Shown here: positions 9,201 through 18,485 of the stretch, piece by piece
How the letters are laid out: every line of letters begins with the position of its first letter
Position numbering within the stretch: the stretch's first letter is position 1
NCBI RefSeq assembly: GCF_001428895.1
Contig: NZ_LMJA01000003.1
Span: 1,560 to 65,559 of the forward strand
Direction: 5' to 3'
DNA: 64,000 bases
Origin: Mycobacterium sp. Root265
GTDB taxonomy: Bacteria; Actinomycetota; Actinomycetes; Mycobacteriales; Mycobacteriaceae
Made by a program: the position numbers and the translations under genes
Notes under the pieces: generated by a model
Told to the model about the DNA's origin: nothing
What the model saw: the letters and a program-made list of their open reading frames with translations, nothing else
Database searches by the model: none

Positions 9201-10390
9201 CCGGGTTGTCCGACCTGCGCGGAGTTGCGGGGAGGCCCGTCAATCGGGCCGAACAGTGCCTGTTTGAGGCCGTCGGAGTTCAGCAGGATCCCTTCATTGC
9301 CGTACTGGGCAGGGTTGGCGTTGACATCGGCGATCACGAACGGCGGGCTCTTCTGGAAGGGCACCTTGGGGAGGTCGGTGCACTGCGGTCCGCCGGTGGC
9401 CGCCACCTTGGGCAGGTTCTGCGGATAGCGGTAGCGTTCCTGACCGAGGACGATCGTCTGGAGGAGCACGCCACCGGGCAACGGCGTACCTGGTGCTTTG
9501 GCCAACTGCACCGCGCCGCCGAGCCCGCAGGTCAACGCCGGGTTGTATTCGTTGGTCAAATCGGTGGTCGGGACGAGCAGGTGCATGACGTCGGTGATCG
9601 CCTGTCGGTTGACACCGACCACTTCGGTCCCGGTGTCGGCCAGGCCGATGACGCTCACCAGCAGCGCGTCGAGGTTTTGCCGTTCGTCGACCAGCGTGTC
9701 GCTCATCTGCGTTGCGGCGTCGACGGTGGTGATCAGATCAGGGGATGCATCGGCGTAGGCGGTGATGACCTCGGGTGCCGTGCCGATCTCGTGCTCCATG
9801 GTCGGCAGACTCGGGTCGATCTTGGCGAGAAACCCGTCGAAATCCGCCAGCATCTGGCCGATCTGGTCGCCCCGGCCGTCCAGCGCGGTGGCCAATGCAC
9901 CCAGGGTCTCGTTGAGTTTGGTGGGTTCGATCTTCTTCAATACGGTCGACAGCTGTTCGAAGACCGTGTTGATCTCGACGGTGACATGGCCGGCGTCGAG
10001 CACTTGTCCAGGACGCAGCGCCTGCGCCGAGGGGTCTGGCGGAGACACCAGTTCCACGAATTTCGAGCCGAAGACCGTGGTGGACGAAATGTCCACCCGA
10101 ACGTTGGCGGGGATGATCTCCATATACGACGGATCCATGGCCAGGTGCAGCGCGGCACGGCCGTCGTTGAGAGATTCGATCGATTGAACCGAACCTACCT
10201 GCGCACCATTGAGTTTGACCTTGGCATCGGCGTTCATCACCAGACCCGCGCGTTCGGACAGCACGGTGACCGGAACCGTCGTGGTGAAGCTCCCCCGGAA
10301 CAATCCGACCGAGAGTGCGACGACAGCCAGGCCCACGCCCACCGTCACCAGGCCCACGAGGGGACGTCTGACTTTCGAACTGATCGCCAT
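9197..10390 (-). CDS. mceA: MCE family protein MceA
   Basis: This 397-residue protein is the first Mce subunit after the permeases. It has a membrane anchor (about residues 9-30), an MCE domain (NADAKVKLNGAQVGSVQSI near 52-70) and the conserved helical segment containing KLNETLGALATAL that is characteristic of MceA. It follows yrbEB with a 12-nt gap. MceA proteins are thought to contact substrate at the outer end of the tube. The numbering of the operon is not resolved: the YrbE sequences look similar to YrbE4, but I cannot compare them with all paralogues. Confidence 0.92.
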   Translation of the reverse strand: MAISSKVRRPLVGLVTVGVGLAVVALSVGLFRGSFTTTVPVTVLSERAGLVMNADAKVKLNGAQVGSVQSIESLNDGRAALHLAMDPSYMEIIPANVRVDISSTTVFGSKFVELVSPPDPSAQALRPGQVLDAGHVTVEINTVFEQLSTVLKKIEPTKLNETLGALATALDGRGDQIGQMLADFDGFLAKIDPSLPTMEHEIGTAPEVITAYADASPDLITTVDAATQMSDTLVDERQNLDALLVSVIGLADTGTEVVGVNRQAITDVMHLLVPTTDLTNEYNPALTCGLGGAVQLAKAPGTPLPGGVLLQTIVLGQERYRYPQNLPKVAATGGPQCTDLPKVPFQKSPPFVIADVNANPAQYGNEGILLNSDGLKQALFGPIDGPPRNSAQVGQPG

Positions 10391-10402
10391 CTGCGTTCCG
10401 CC

Positions 10403-11251
10403 CTATCCCGACAGGTTGAAGTTGCCGTGGGAGCCGTAGATCGACAGGGACACCAGCAATGTCACGGAGATCACGACGATCAGGGATGTTCGGACGGCGT
10501 TGCCCACTGCGACGCCGACACCGGAAGGTCCACCGCTGGCGAAGTACCCGAAGTAGGTGTGCACCAGCAGCACCGCGATCGCCATCAGGATCGCCTGCAG
10601 GAAAGACCACAGCAGATCAACCGGGTTGAGGAACGTCGAAAAATAGTGGTTGTACAGGCCCGCCGACTGCCCGAACAACCCCACCGTGGTCAGCTTGCTG
10701 GCCATGAACGACAGAATCACCGCGATCGAGTAGAGCGGCGTGATGGCGATCATGCCGGCGATGATGCGGGTGCTCACCAGGTACTCGACGGGACGAATTG
10801 CCATGGCATCCAATGCGTCGATCTCTTCATTGATCCGCATGGCACCCAATTGGGCCGTGACGCCGGCGCCGAATGTGGCAGCCAGGCCGATGCCGGCGAC
10901 GACGGGCGCCGAGATCCGGACGTTGATGAATGCCGCCAGGAATCCGGTCAGAGCTTCGATCCCGATGTCACCCAACGAGCTGTAGCCCTGCACGGCCAGG
11001 GTGCCGCCGGCGGCCAGGGTGAGGAACCCGACGATCACCACCGTCCCGCCGATCATCGCCAGCGTGCCTGCGCCCATGCTGATCTCGGCAACGAGACGGA
11101 TGACCTCACGCCGGTAATGGACAACTGCATGCGGCACACCGGCCAGCGAGCGGCCGTAGAACATCGTGTGATCACCGATTCTCCCCAGGGTGCTCACGGG
11201 TCTGTTCAGTTCCCGCGCAAGGTGCGGGCGGAGCGTTCGTGTGGGGGTCAT
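10403..11251 (-). CDS. yrbEB: YrbE-family ABC permease (second)
   Basis: This is a 282-residue MlaE/YrbE-type integral membrane protein with about five or six hydrophobic segments. It contains the EEIDALDAMAIRPVEYLVSTRI motif, the cytoplasmic EQ-loop-like coupling element that contacts the ATPase (Mkl/MceG, encoded elsewhere in mycobacteria). Start ATG 11251 lies 3 nt after the stop of the first yrbE gene. Together the two YrbE proteins form the permease on which the Mce subunits dock. Confidence 0.94.
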   Translation of the reverse strand: MTPTRTLRPHLARELNRPVSTLGRIGDHTMFYGRSLAGVPHAVVHYRREVIRLVAEISMGAGTLAMIGGTVVIVGFLTLAAGGTLAVQGYSSLGDIGIEALTGFLAAFINVRISAPVVAGIGLAATFGAGVTAQLGAMRINEEIDALDAMAIRPVEYLVSTRIIAGMIAITPLYSIAVILSFMASKLTTVGLFGQSAGLYNHYFSTFLNPVDLLWSFLQAILMAIAVLLVHTYFGYFASGGPSGVGVAVGNAVRTSLIVVISVTLLVSLSIYGSHGNFNLSG

Positions 11252-11254
11252 CGG

Positions 11255-12067
11255 CTAGTCCGATGTCATCTGGATGCCGATGGCCGTGACCAGAACATTC
11301 ACCACGAACAGCGCCATGAAGGCGTACACCACGGTCTCGTTGACGGCGTTCCCCACTGCTTTCGCTCCCCCGCCACTGATCATCAGACCGCGGTAGCAGG
11401 CCACCAGGCCGGCGATCAGCCCGAACAACCCGGCCTTCACGCACGAGATGATCACCTCGGGTACACCTGTCAGCAGCGTGATGCCGGCAGCGAACGCACC
11501 CGGGTTGACGCCCTGGATGAAGATGGAGAAGACGTAGCCACCCAGGATTCCGATGATGACGACGAGACTGTTGAGCAGCAGCGCCACCAGTCCCGAGGCG
11601 AGCATCCGGGGTGTGACCAAACGCTGCACGGGGTTGATGCCCAGCACCTCCATGGCATCGATCTCCTCGCGCACCGTTCGCGATCCGAGGTCGGCGCACA
11701 TCGCCGTCGCGCCGGCACCGGCGACGATCAGCACGGTGACCATGGGTCCCACCTGGGTGACGGCGCCAAAAGCCGCACCCGCTCCCGACAGGTCCGCCGC
11801 TCCCAATTCGCGCAACAGGATGTTCAGCGTGAAGCTGACCAGCACGGTGAACGGAACCGCGACGAGGATTGTCGGCATCAACGACACCCGGGCCACGAAC
11901 CAGGACTGCTCCAGGAATTCCCGGCCCTGAAAAGGGCGCTGGAACAGAAACTTGACGGCATCGGCGGACATGGCCAGCAGACCGCCGATGGCGCGCATCG
12001 GTCCCGGAGCGCCCGCTCTGAAGACCGGCAATCCGGAGGACCAGCGGTCCTGAGTCTTGCTCACCAT
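11255..12067 (-). CDS. yrbEA: YrbE-family ABC permease (first), operon head
   Basis: From ATG 12067 this encodes 270 residues with the MlaE/YrbE permease fold. The EEIDAMEVLGINPVQRLVTPR motif is the ATPase-coupling loop, and GNAVNETVVYAF is conserved near the C-terminus. The frame is open 50 codons further upstream, but that part is Cys/Trp-rich, unlike YrbE N-termini, so I chose the later start; a GGAGGGTCC purine tract sits about 10-15 nt upstream. It is the first gene of the mce operon and diverges from an SDR gene across a 208-bp promoter region. A partner ATPase is not encoded in this window. Confidence 0.92.
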   Translation of the reverse strand: MVSKTQDRWSSGLPVFRAGAPGPMRAIGGLLAMSADAVKFLFQRPFQGREFLEQSWFVARVSLMPTILVAVPFTVLVSFTLNILLRELGAADLSGAGAAFGAVTQVGPMVTVLIVAGAGATAMCADLGSRTVREEIDAMEVLGINPVQRLVTPRMLASGLVALLLNSLVVIIGILGGYVFSIFIQGVNPGAFAAGITLLTGVPEVIISCVKAGLFGLIAGLVACYRGLMISGGGAKAVGNAVNETVVYAFMALFVVNVLVTAIGIQMTSD

Positions 12068-12275
12068 GTACCGAAGGACCCTCCACGACTGGCTCTGACG
12101 AACCTCACAAGCGACCTGTCGGCACGCTGACCACAGAACGGTGACAGCCATGCATGATGTGGGACACACCGCGTCCCATCCACCGGGAACCATCACACCG
12201 GCCGAGGCCAGTTGCACGGGAACGTGATTCCTGTCGATACGTGTAAGCGTTCATCCACCCGCAAGGAGCTGTGCT
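12068..12275. promoter_or_regulatory. Divergent promoter region between mce operon and SDR gene
   Basis: These 208 bp must hold the promoters for the yrbEA-mceF operon (leftward) and for the SDR at 12276 (rightward). AAGGAG at 12263-12268 is the ribosome-binding site for the SDR. I looked for a KstR-like AACnnGTT palindrome and found none, so there is no sequence support for cholesterol-type control of this operon. No other clear operator was seen. Confidence 0.5.
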
Positions 12276-13103
12276 GTGTCTGTATCCACCCCACCGTCGC
12301 CCGACCTCTCGCGTTATGCCGAGCGGCGCGTCCTGATCACCGGTGGCGGTTCGGGTATCGGTCAGGCGTGCGTGCTGCGGATCCTCGCCGAGGGTGGCCG
12401 CGTGGTCGCCGCCGATATCAGTGCAGAGGGCTTGAGCGACACCATCGACAAAGCGGGCGGATCTGCGGCGCGGCTTTCGCCTCTGGTGATGGATATCGGC
12501 GACGAAGCATCGGTGCGGACCGGCGTCGCGGAGGCGATCTCGGTTCTCGGCGGACTGGATACTGTTGTCAACGCGGCAGGCATCCTGCGGTCATCGCACC
12601 TTGCAGAGACCACGCTCGCAGACTTCGAGCAGGTGCTCCGCGTCAATCTCGTCGGGACTTTCCTGGTCACGCGAGAGGCCCTCGGGGCGTTGCGGACGGG
12701 CAACGGCCCGGCAGTGGTCAACTTCAGTTCGACCTCAGCCCACTTCGCGCACCCGTACATGGCGGCCTATGCGGCTTCCAAAGGCGGCGTGCTGTCGATG
12801 ACGCACGCCTGGGCATCGGAGTTCGCCAAGGCCGGCATTCGGTTCAATTGCGTTCAGCCCGGATCGATCTCATCCGGGATGACTGACGGCACGGGTGCCG
12901 CGAGGCAGAGTATCGGCCCTGGTCTGCCCGAGGACGCCGACTTCGGCCTGTTCGGCAAGGTCGCACCGATGTTGCCGCTGGCCGACGGCGCAATCTTTGC
13001 CAAGCCGGATGCAGTCGCCGGAGTCGTGGCGATGTTGGGAAGCGACGATGCGTACTTCATCACGGGCACGGAGGTCCGGATCGACGGCGGATCGCACATG
13101 TAG
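12276..13103 (+). CDS. Short-chain dehydrogenase/reductase (SDR)
   Basis: This 275-residue classical SDR has the cofactor-binding TGGGSGIG at residues 22-29, NAAG at 99-102, a Ser in the FSSTS strand at about 151-154, and the catalytic Tyr165-x3-Lys169 (YAASK). Asp at about 48 after the second strand (VVAADIS) suggests NAD(H) rather than NADP(H). GTG 12276 is supported by AAGGAG 7 nt upstream. It likely oxidises or reduces an alcohol/ketone; its divergent position next to a lipid-import operon fits a role in lipid or steroid metabolism, but the substrate is not readable. Confidence 0.88.
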   Translation: MSVSTPPSPDLSRYAERRVLITGGGSGIGQACVLRILAEGGRVVAADISAEGLSDTIDKAGGSAARLSPLVMDIGDEASVRTGVAEAISVLGGLDTVVNAAGILRSSHLAETTLADFEQVLRVNLVGTFLVTREALGALRTGNGPAVVNFSSTSAHFAHPYMAAYAASKGGVLSMTHAWASEFAKAGIRFNCVQPGSISSGMTDGTGAARQSIGPGLPEDADFGLFGKVAPMLPLADGAIFAKPDAVAGVVAMLGSDDAYFITGTEVRIDGGSHM

Positions 13104-13143
13104 CGCGCCTGTTTCGGACGGCGTCGCGAGGAAAGGGATCGGT

Positions 13144-13596
13144 ATGAAGGTCGCGAGAATGGTGTACGTATGTGCTGCGCTGGCGGTGGCCACCCTGGTG
13201 GGTCCGCCCGCAAGCCAGGCAGAGGCGTTCTTCGCCAACTATCAACTGATCATTCCGGAGCGATACGATTTTCACACGTGGACCTGGGCAATTACACACT
13301 GCATCCCAGCTGCGGAGAATTGCGCCACTGTCAACGCGATCCCGATGCCGGTCGCCAAGGCGTTCGAGTACATCGGCGATGCCCGATTGGCCGACGGCCG
13401 GTACACGCTGACCGTCGACGTCCCGGACGGATTACGTTGCGGCAACCTGTATTACGGTCCGGTCGTCCCCACGCGGGATGTCTACTTCTGGGATGCGGTG
13501 ACGCTACAGGGCATCCTCACATCGTCATTCGCGGAGGGCTGCGACGGGGCGCCGGGTGGCCCGTTCACCTACCCGTTCTCACTGGTGCGGCTGTGA
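13144..13596 (+). CDS. Small secreted protein
   Basis: This encodes 150 residues from ATG 13144, preceded by GAGGAAAGGG about 9 nt upstream. A signal peptide (MKVARMVYVCAALAVATLVG, then PPASQAEA) implies export. The mature part has four Cys and is rich in Tyr and aromatic residues, resembling small secreted mycobacterial proteins that share a FEYIGDARLADGRYTLTVDVPDGLRC-like region. No function is known to me. It lies 40 bp after the SDR on the same strand and may be co-transcribed. Confidence 0.7.
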   Translation: MKVARMVYVCAALAVATLVGPPASQAEAFFANYQLIIPERYDFHTWTWAITHCIPAAENCATVNAIPMPVAKAFEYIGDARLADGRYTLTVDVPDGLRCGNLYYGPVVPTRDVYFWDAVTLQGILTSSFAEGCDGAPGGPFTYPFSLVRL

Positions 13597-13692
13597 CGAC
13601 GGACAACGTCCATTCACCGGAACATGCAGTGCACTAAGTCGTTTCAACACTTCATTGTGGTGGTGATCACACCTCACACTGAAGGGTCCTCG

Positions 13693-15300
13693 ATGATGCC
13701 ACGAGCCATATCCACTCAGACGCAGACCGAAGGTAGAACGACACGGTCGCAACAGATGTCGCGCATCACCAAGACCACCGCTCGGGTCGGTGGATACGGG
13801 GGCGCCGCGGTGTCCGCGTGGCTGGTAGCCGCGGTGGCCACCGGATACGGCATCTCTGCCGCCGACGACTCGTCGTCGGCTACATCCTCCGACAACACGT
13901 CAGCCTCCTCGACCGCCGAGCCGGCGCCATCGGCGACCAGCACCACCCAGCGGAGCGGGCCGAAGCGGCCCATGACGGCTTCGACTCGAAAGACGCACCC
14001 CAGGTCGGCGACGACGGGCTCACCATCATCGCGGACCGGCGTCGCCGCATCGGTGACGAGCCTGCAGGAGCCAGCCGACTCGGAGCCGAACCCGGCGCCG
14101 GCCGGCGATCCGGTCACTTCGTCGGCCTCGCCGGTCACCGGCAGGACTGAGCCCGCCACGTCTCGGCGGTCAGCGATGACGGCCCGTTCCTCGGCGGCCG
14201 CCGGAGCTGCACGCCGCCTGACCGCGGTTCCGACTCCTTCGGCACCGCTGGAGAGCAACACGAGCGCCATCACCACCTCGGTCGCAACCTCCCCCGGGTC
14301 GCCCGCGGCCCAGTCGACAGCTCCTGTCGCGTTGTCCACCACCACGACAACGAAACTCGCGCTGCCCGCGGCGCTCCCGACATCGGGACCGCTGGCCATC
14401 ATCAACAAGATGGTGACCGGATTCTTCAACGCGGTCCTGGGCCCCGTCATCGGTTCGTCGCCGACGACCCCGTCCGGGCAATCGCCGTTCGCCTGGGCCC
14501 TGTTGGCCTTCGTGCGGCGCGGATTCTTGAACAAATCACCGGTCATCACGTCCGTGCAGATCGGCGAGCAGAGCGCCACCGGTGTCATCACCGGCAACAT
14601 CGACGCCGTCGATCCCGATGAACTCGGCAAGACGGTCCAGATTCGCTCGAGCGTCTATGCCGGGGCCGCCGTACCGACCGACTGCGGCTGCGCGCCGGAA
14701 CCCGGCCTGATCGGACTGTCGTTCACCAACCCGGCGATCCTCGGCGGAGCGCCGGGCGACAACTGGCATGCTCCAGCCGCGGTGGACAATACCTGCGCTT
14801 ACCTGAACCCCGAGGACTACAGCGTCGCCTTCTACCGCGGAACCGAGACGGGTGAGGTGACCATCGACGGCCTCGGAACCGGTGTTGTCGCCCTCAGATT
14901 CGAGGGCACGCTGCTGGAAGGCGGCGCAAGCGAGCAGTCTTTCGCGACATTGGTGCCAGAACTCGGTACAGGCGACCTCAGGGGCGTGACCGGAACAGTG
15001 ACCAGCGTGAGCAGCTTCAACCCTGACGGCTCACTCAACGGCGTACTCACCGGGACCGTTGTCCGGCCCGAGGTGCGCTATATCGTCGTCGGATCGCCCA
15101 CACACGGGACGGTGACAGTCGACGAGCTCACCGGATCGTTCACCTACACGCCCGATTCCGAGTTCGCCGCGCAGGGCGGGACGGATTCGTTCAAGGTGGT
15201 GGCGACCGACAATCGGCTCAACCTGCTGAAGTTGTTCACGCCCCACAACGGCGATCCCGTGAAGACGATCAATCTCAACGTCGTCGGCACCGTGGTCTGA
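13693..15300 (+). CDS. Large surface/secreted protein with low-complexity linker and beta-rich C-terminus
   Basis: From ATG 13693 (GAAGGG 6 nt upstream) this encodes 535 residues. An N-terminal hydrophobic segment (GGAAVSAWLVAAVATGYGI) looks like a signal or anchor; an in-frame ATG at 13759 would sit closer to it. Then comes about 190 residues of Ser/Thr/Ala/Pro low complexity, a conserved region around LAIINKMVTGFFNAVLGPVIG and LLAFVRR seen in mycobacterial PE-like and Ig-like surface proteins, and a beta-rich C-terminus. The stretch VPELGTGDLRGVTGTVT recalls the DUF3224/allene-oxide-cyclase-like barrel, and the last about 80 residues (GTVTVDELTGSFTYTPD) recall cadherin/VCBS-type repeats. 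Domain names are by resemblance only. Confidence 0.7.
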   Translation: MMPRAISTQTQTEGRTTRSQQMSRITKTTARVGGYGGAAVSAWLVAAVATGYGISAADDSSSATSSDNTSASSTAEPAPSATSTTQRSGPKRPMTASTRKTHPRSATTGSPSSRTGVAASVTSLQEPADSEPNPAPAGDPVTSSASPVTGRTEPATSRRSAMTARSSAAAGAARRLTAVPTPSAPLESNTSAITTSVATSPGSPAAQSTAPVALSTTTTTKLALPAALPTSGPLAIINKMVTGFFNAVLGPVIGSSPTTPSGQSPFAWALLAFVRRGFLNKSPVITSVQIGEQSATGVITGNIDAVDPDELGKTVQIRSSVYAGAAVPTDCGCAPEPGLIGLSFTNPAILGGAPGDNWHAPAAVDNTCAYLNPEDYSVAFYRGTETGEVTIDGLGTGVVALRFEGTLLEGGASEQSFATLVPELGTGDLRGVTGTVTSVSSFNPDGSLNGVLTGTVVRPEVRYIVVGSPTHGTVTVDELTGSFTYTPDSEFAAQGGTDSFKVVATDNRLNLLKLFTPHNGDPVKTINLNVVGTVV

Positions 15301-15404
15301 GCTGTCGCCACCTGGGCCAGTGCTCGGTGGCGACGGTGTTCTCATGTCGAAAATGCAGAACCACCCACAGCGAATTGCCAGTGCCGCGTTCTAGCGTCGG
15401 CGCG

Positions 15405-16043
15405 ATGAGCGAGGGGCAAGCGCCACGACCGGCCCTGCGTCCGATCCTGCTCGGAGTTCTGCTCGATATCGGGCCGCCGCTGGGCGCCTACTACGGTCTG
15501 CGTGCCGCGGGGTTGTCCGATTACATCGCACTGCTGACCGCGACGGTGCTGGCCGGGATCAAGGTGAGCGTCGACGCCATCAGAGCCCGCCGGCTCGACC
15601 CGTTCGCCGGCTACCTGATGCTCAACTTCGGCCTGAGTCTGGCGGTGGGACTGGTGACGTCCGACGCCCGGATGCTGATGGTGGGCGACACGCTGGTCGG
15701 CGGGATCGGCGCGTTGATCTTCCTGGGCAGCTGTGTCGTCGGTAGGCCGCTCACCCAGGTGGTGGCCGAACGCCTGCACGGCGCACCGGAACCCGGCGAG
15801 CAGGACTTCACCCGCCGCGTCCACATTCTGCTCTCAGCGATGTGGGGAGTCGGCCTGCTGTTCGGCATGTTAGTCAGTCTGGCGATCATCTTTTCGCTGT
15901 CCGTGGACGTCGGGAAGGGCGTGAACACCGTGGTGTCCCTGGCGTTGACCGGGTTGCTGATCCTGGCGACGGCGGTGGTGGCCAGGCGGGCGCAGGCGAT
16001 GCGGACGACTCTTGAGGAACAAAAGACCGCCCCCCTGAGTTGA
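15405..16043 (+). CDS. VC0807-like integral membrane protein
   Basis: From ATG 15405 this encodes 212 residues with about six transmembrane segments. The opening LGVLLDIGPPLGAYYGLRAAG and the interior LIFLGSCVVGRPL match what I recall of the VC0807-type membrane family, which has no established function. The frame extends 26 codons upstream to a GTG, but those residues are Cys/Arg-rich and unlike a membrane-protein start; neither start has a clear ribosome-binding site. It precedes lon by 28 bp on the same strand. Confidence 0.7.
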   Translation: MSEGQAPRPALRPILLGVLLDIGPPLGAYYGLRAAGLSDYIALLTATVLAGIKVSVDAIRARRLDPFAGYLMLNFGLSLAVGLVTSDARMLMVGDTLVGGIGALIFLGSCVVGRPLTQVVAERLHGAPEPGEQDFTRRVHILLSAMWGVGLLFGMLVSLAIIFSLSVDVGKGVNTVVSLALTGLLILATAVVARRAQAMRTTLEEQKTAPLS

Positions 16044-16071
16044 GTGCATCAGAATCAACTTTGGAGGATTG

Positions 16072-18393
16072 ATGTCTGAACCCATCTCCGTCCCGGTCTT
16101 GTTCGTCAGCGAGCCCATCCTGCTGCCTGGAATGGTGGTGCCCATCGAGCTCGACGACGCCGCCCGGGCCGCGGTCGACGCTGCCCAGTCCAGCGACTCG
16201 GGCCAGCTGCTGATCGCCCCTCGCCTGGACGACCGGTACCCCACCTATGGTGTGCTCGCCTCGATCGTGCAGGTCGGGCGCATTCCCGGCGGTGGCGCGG
16301 CCGCCGTCGTCAAGGGCGAACGACGCGCCCACATCGGCACCGGGACCACCGGACCGGGTGCGGCGCTCTGGGTCGAGGTCACCGAGGTGGCCGACGCCGA
16401 GTCGACCGAGGAAACCCGCGCACTGGCCGCCGAGTACAAGAAGCTGCTGCTGGCGATGCTGCAGCGGCGCGAGGCCTGGCAGATCGTCGACGTGGTCAAC
16501 AAGATCACCGACCCGTCCGCCGTGGCCGACACCGCCGGCTACGCGTCGTACCTCACCGATGTGCAGAAGCGTGAACTGCTGGAGACCGAGGACGTGTCGC
16601 AGCGGCTGCGCCAGCTCATCGAATGGACCGGCGAGCACCTGGCCGAGGTCGAGGTCAACGACAAGATCGCTGAGGACGTCCGTTCCGGTATGGACAAGCA
16701 GCAGAAGGAATTCCTGCTGCGCCAGCAACTCGCCGCAATCCGCAAGGAACTGGGCGAGGGTGAACCGGAAGGGTCGGACGACTACCGGGCCCGCGTCGAG
16801 GCGGCCGACCTTCCCGAGAAGGTCCGCGAGGCTGCCCTGCGTGAGGTCGGCAAGCTGGAACGCTCCAGCGACCAGAGCCCCGAGGGCGGCTGGATCCGTA
16901 CCTGGCTGGACACCGTCCTGGAGCTGCCGTGGAACGTCACCACCGAGGACTCGGCCGATCTGAAGGCGGCCCGCGAGATCCTGGATGCCGATCACCACGG
17001 GCTGGACGACGTCAAGGACCGCATCGTCGAGTACCTGGCCGTGCGGGCCCGACGGGCGCAGCGCAACATGTCGGTCGTCGGCGGCCGCGGCTCCGGCGCC
17101 GTCATGGTGCTCGCCGGTCCGCCCGGTGTCGGTAAGACCTCGCTGGGTGAATCGGTGGCACGGGCTTTGGGCCGCAAGTTCGTTCGCGTCGCCCTCGGCG
17201 GTGTGCGCGACGAGGCCGAGATCCGCGGTCACCGGCGCACCTACGTCGGCGCGCTGCCCGGCCGTATCGTGCGGGCCATCGGCGAGGCGGGTTCGATGAA
17301 CCCCGTCGTGCTGCTCGACGAGATCGACAAGGTCGGCTCGGACTACCGCGGCGACCCGTCGTCGGCCCTGCTCGAGGTGCTGGACCCGGCGCAGAACCAC
17401 ACGTTCCGGGACCACTACCTGGAGCTGGATCTGGACCTCAGCGATGTGGTGTTCCTGGCGACGGCCAACGTCATCGAGAACATCCCGTCGGCGCTGCTGG
17501 ACCGGATGGAACTGATCCAGATCGACGGCTACACCGAGGACGACAAGGTGGCCATCGCGCGGGATTACCTGCTGCCCAGGCAGGCCGAACGGGCGGCGCT
17601 GACCTCTGACGAGGTGACGCTGACCGATGCGGCACTGCGCAAGATCGCCGCGGACTACACCCGCGAACCGGGCGTGCGGCAGTTCGAGCGGTTGCTGGCC
17701 AAGGCGTTGCGCAAGGTCACCACGAAGCTGGCTTCGTCGACCGAGGCGTTGACCATCGATGAGCCCGATCTCGTTGAGTACCTGGGCCGTCCGCGGTTCA
17801 CGCCGGACTCCGACGAGCGCACCGCGGTGCCGGGCGTGGCGACCGGACTGGCCGTGACCGGGCTGGGTGGCGACGTGCTCTACATCGAGGCCGGGGCCGT
17901 GGATGCCGAACCGGGGTTGAAGCTGACCGGCCAGCTGGGCGATGTCATGAAGGAGTCCGCGCAGATCGCGCTGTCCTACGTGCGGGCCCACGCCGAGCAG
18001 TTGGGTGTCGACCCGAAGGCCCTGGACCGCCAGATCCACGTGCACGTGCCCGCGGGTGCCATCCCCAAGGACGGTCCGTCGGCCGGCGTCACCATGGTGA
18101 CGGCCCTGGTCTCGATGGCCACCGGGCGACAGGTCCGCGGTGACGTCGGCATGACCGGTGAGGTCACGCTGAACGGCCGGGTGCTGCCGATTGGCGGGGT
18201 CAAGCAGAAGTTGCTTGCCGCGCAACGGGCAGGGCTGAAGACGGTGTTCATCCCGCAGCGCAACGAACCGGACCTCGACGAAGTCCCGGCCGAGGTGCTG
18301 AAGGCCCTGGAGGTCAGGCCGATGACCGATGTCGCCGAGATCGTCGCGCTGGCACTGGAGCCGGCGGCTGAAGCGGCGACCGTCGCCGCCTGA
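16072..18393 (+). CDS. lon: ATP-dependent protease Lon
   Basis: This 773-residue Lon has an N-terminal substrate-binding LAN domain (about 1-200), a helical region, the AAA+ module with Walker A GPPGVGKT at 349-356 and Walker B VVLLDEID at 412-419, and the C-terminal peptidase domain with catalytic Ser670 in PKDGPSAG and Lys713 in GGVKQK. The 43-residue spacing matches E. coli Ser679/Lys722. It degrades misfolded and regulatory proteins in the cytoplasm. ATG 16072 has GGAGG 4 nt upstream. M. smegmatis has lon whereas M. tuberculosis is known to lack it, which points to a non-tuberculous species. A long hairpin follows the stop codon. Confidence 0.97.
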   Translation: MSEPISVPVLFVSEPILLPGMVVPIELDDAARAAVDAAQSSDSGQLLIAPRLDDRYPTYGVLASIVQVGRIPGGGAAAVVKGERRAHIGTGTTGPGAALWVEVTEVADAESTEETRALAAEYKKLLLAMLQRREAWQIVDVVNKITDPSAVADTAGYASYLTDVQKRELLETEDVSQRLRQLIEWTGEHLAEVEVNDKIAEDVRSGMDKQQKEFLLRQQLAAIRKELGEGEPEGSDDYRARVEAADLPEKVREAALREVGKLERSSDQSPEGGWIRTWLDTVLELPWNVTTEDSADLKAAREILDADHHGLDDVKDRIVEYLAVRARRAQRNMSVVGGRGSGAVMVLAGPPGVGKTSLGESVARALGRKFVRVALGGVRDEAEIRGHRRTYVGALPGRIVRAIGEAGSMNPVVLLDEIDKVGSDYRGDPSSALLEVLDPAQNHTFRDHYLELDLDLSDVVFLATANVIENIPSALLDRMELIQIDGYTEDDKVAIARDYLLPRQAERAALTSDEVTLTDAALRKIAADYTREPGVRQFERLLAKALRKVTTKLASSTEALTIDEPDLVEYLGRPRFTPDSDERTAVPGVATGLAVTGLGGDVLYIEAGAVDAEPGLKLTGQLGDVMKESAQIALSYVRAHAEQLGVDPKALDRQIHVHVPAGAIPKDGPSAGVTMVTALVSMATGRQVRGDVGMTGEVTLNGRVLPIGGVKQKLLAAQRAGLKTVFIPQRNEPDLDEVPAEVLKALEVRPMTDVAEIVALALEPAAEAATVAA

Positions 18394-18404
18394 CAACCAA
18401 ATAC

Positions 18405-18466
18405 CGCGAGCAGACACAAATGGCCCCAGATCCAGTGGATTTGTGGGCCATTTGTGTCTGCTCGCG
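18405..18466. repeat. Long perfect intergenic hairpin after lon (dispersed family, copy 1)
   Basis: Two perfect 22-nt arms, 18405-18426 and 18445-18466, flank an 18-nt loop. The arm core is CGCGAGCAGACACAAA. It starts 12 nt after the lon stop and lies 19 nt before the next gene. A 17-nt piece of the left arm recurs exactly at 41674-41690 in a second hairpin after gnd. There is no U-tract, so it may be a mycobacterial-style terminator or RNA 3'-end stabiliser, or a small palindromic repeat element. Confidence 0.85.
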
Positions 18467-18485
18467 CAGAGAAAGGTGACGCCCG

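Noticed and set aside
9176-12130. A 984-codon open plus-strand frame opposite the mce and yrbE genes
   Set aside because: It is antisense to six well-supported genes and rich in His/Arg/Gln as expected for a shadow frame of GC-rich codons; no start signal or domain is visible.
12068-12275. KstR-type operator for the mce operon
   Set aside because: No AACnnGTT-type palindrome could be found in the 208 bp, so cholesterol-type regulation is not supported.
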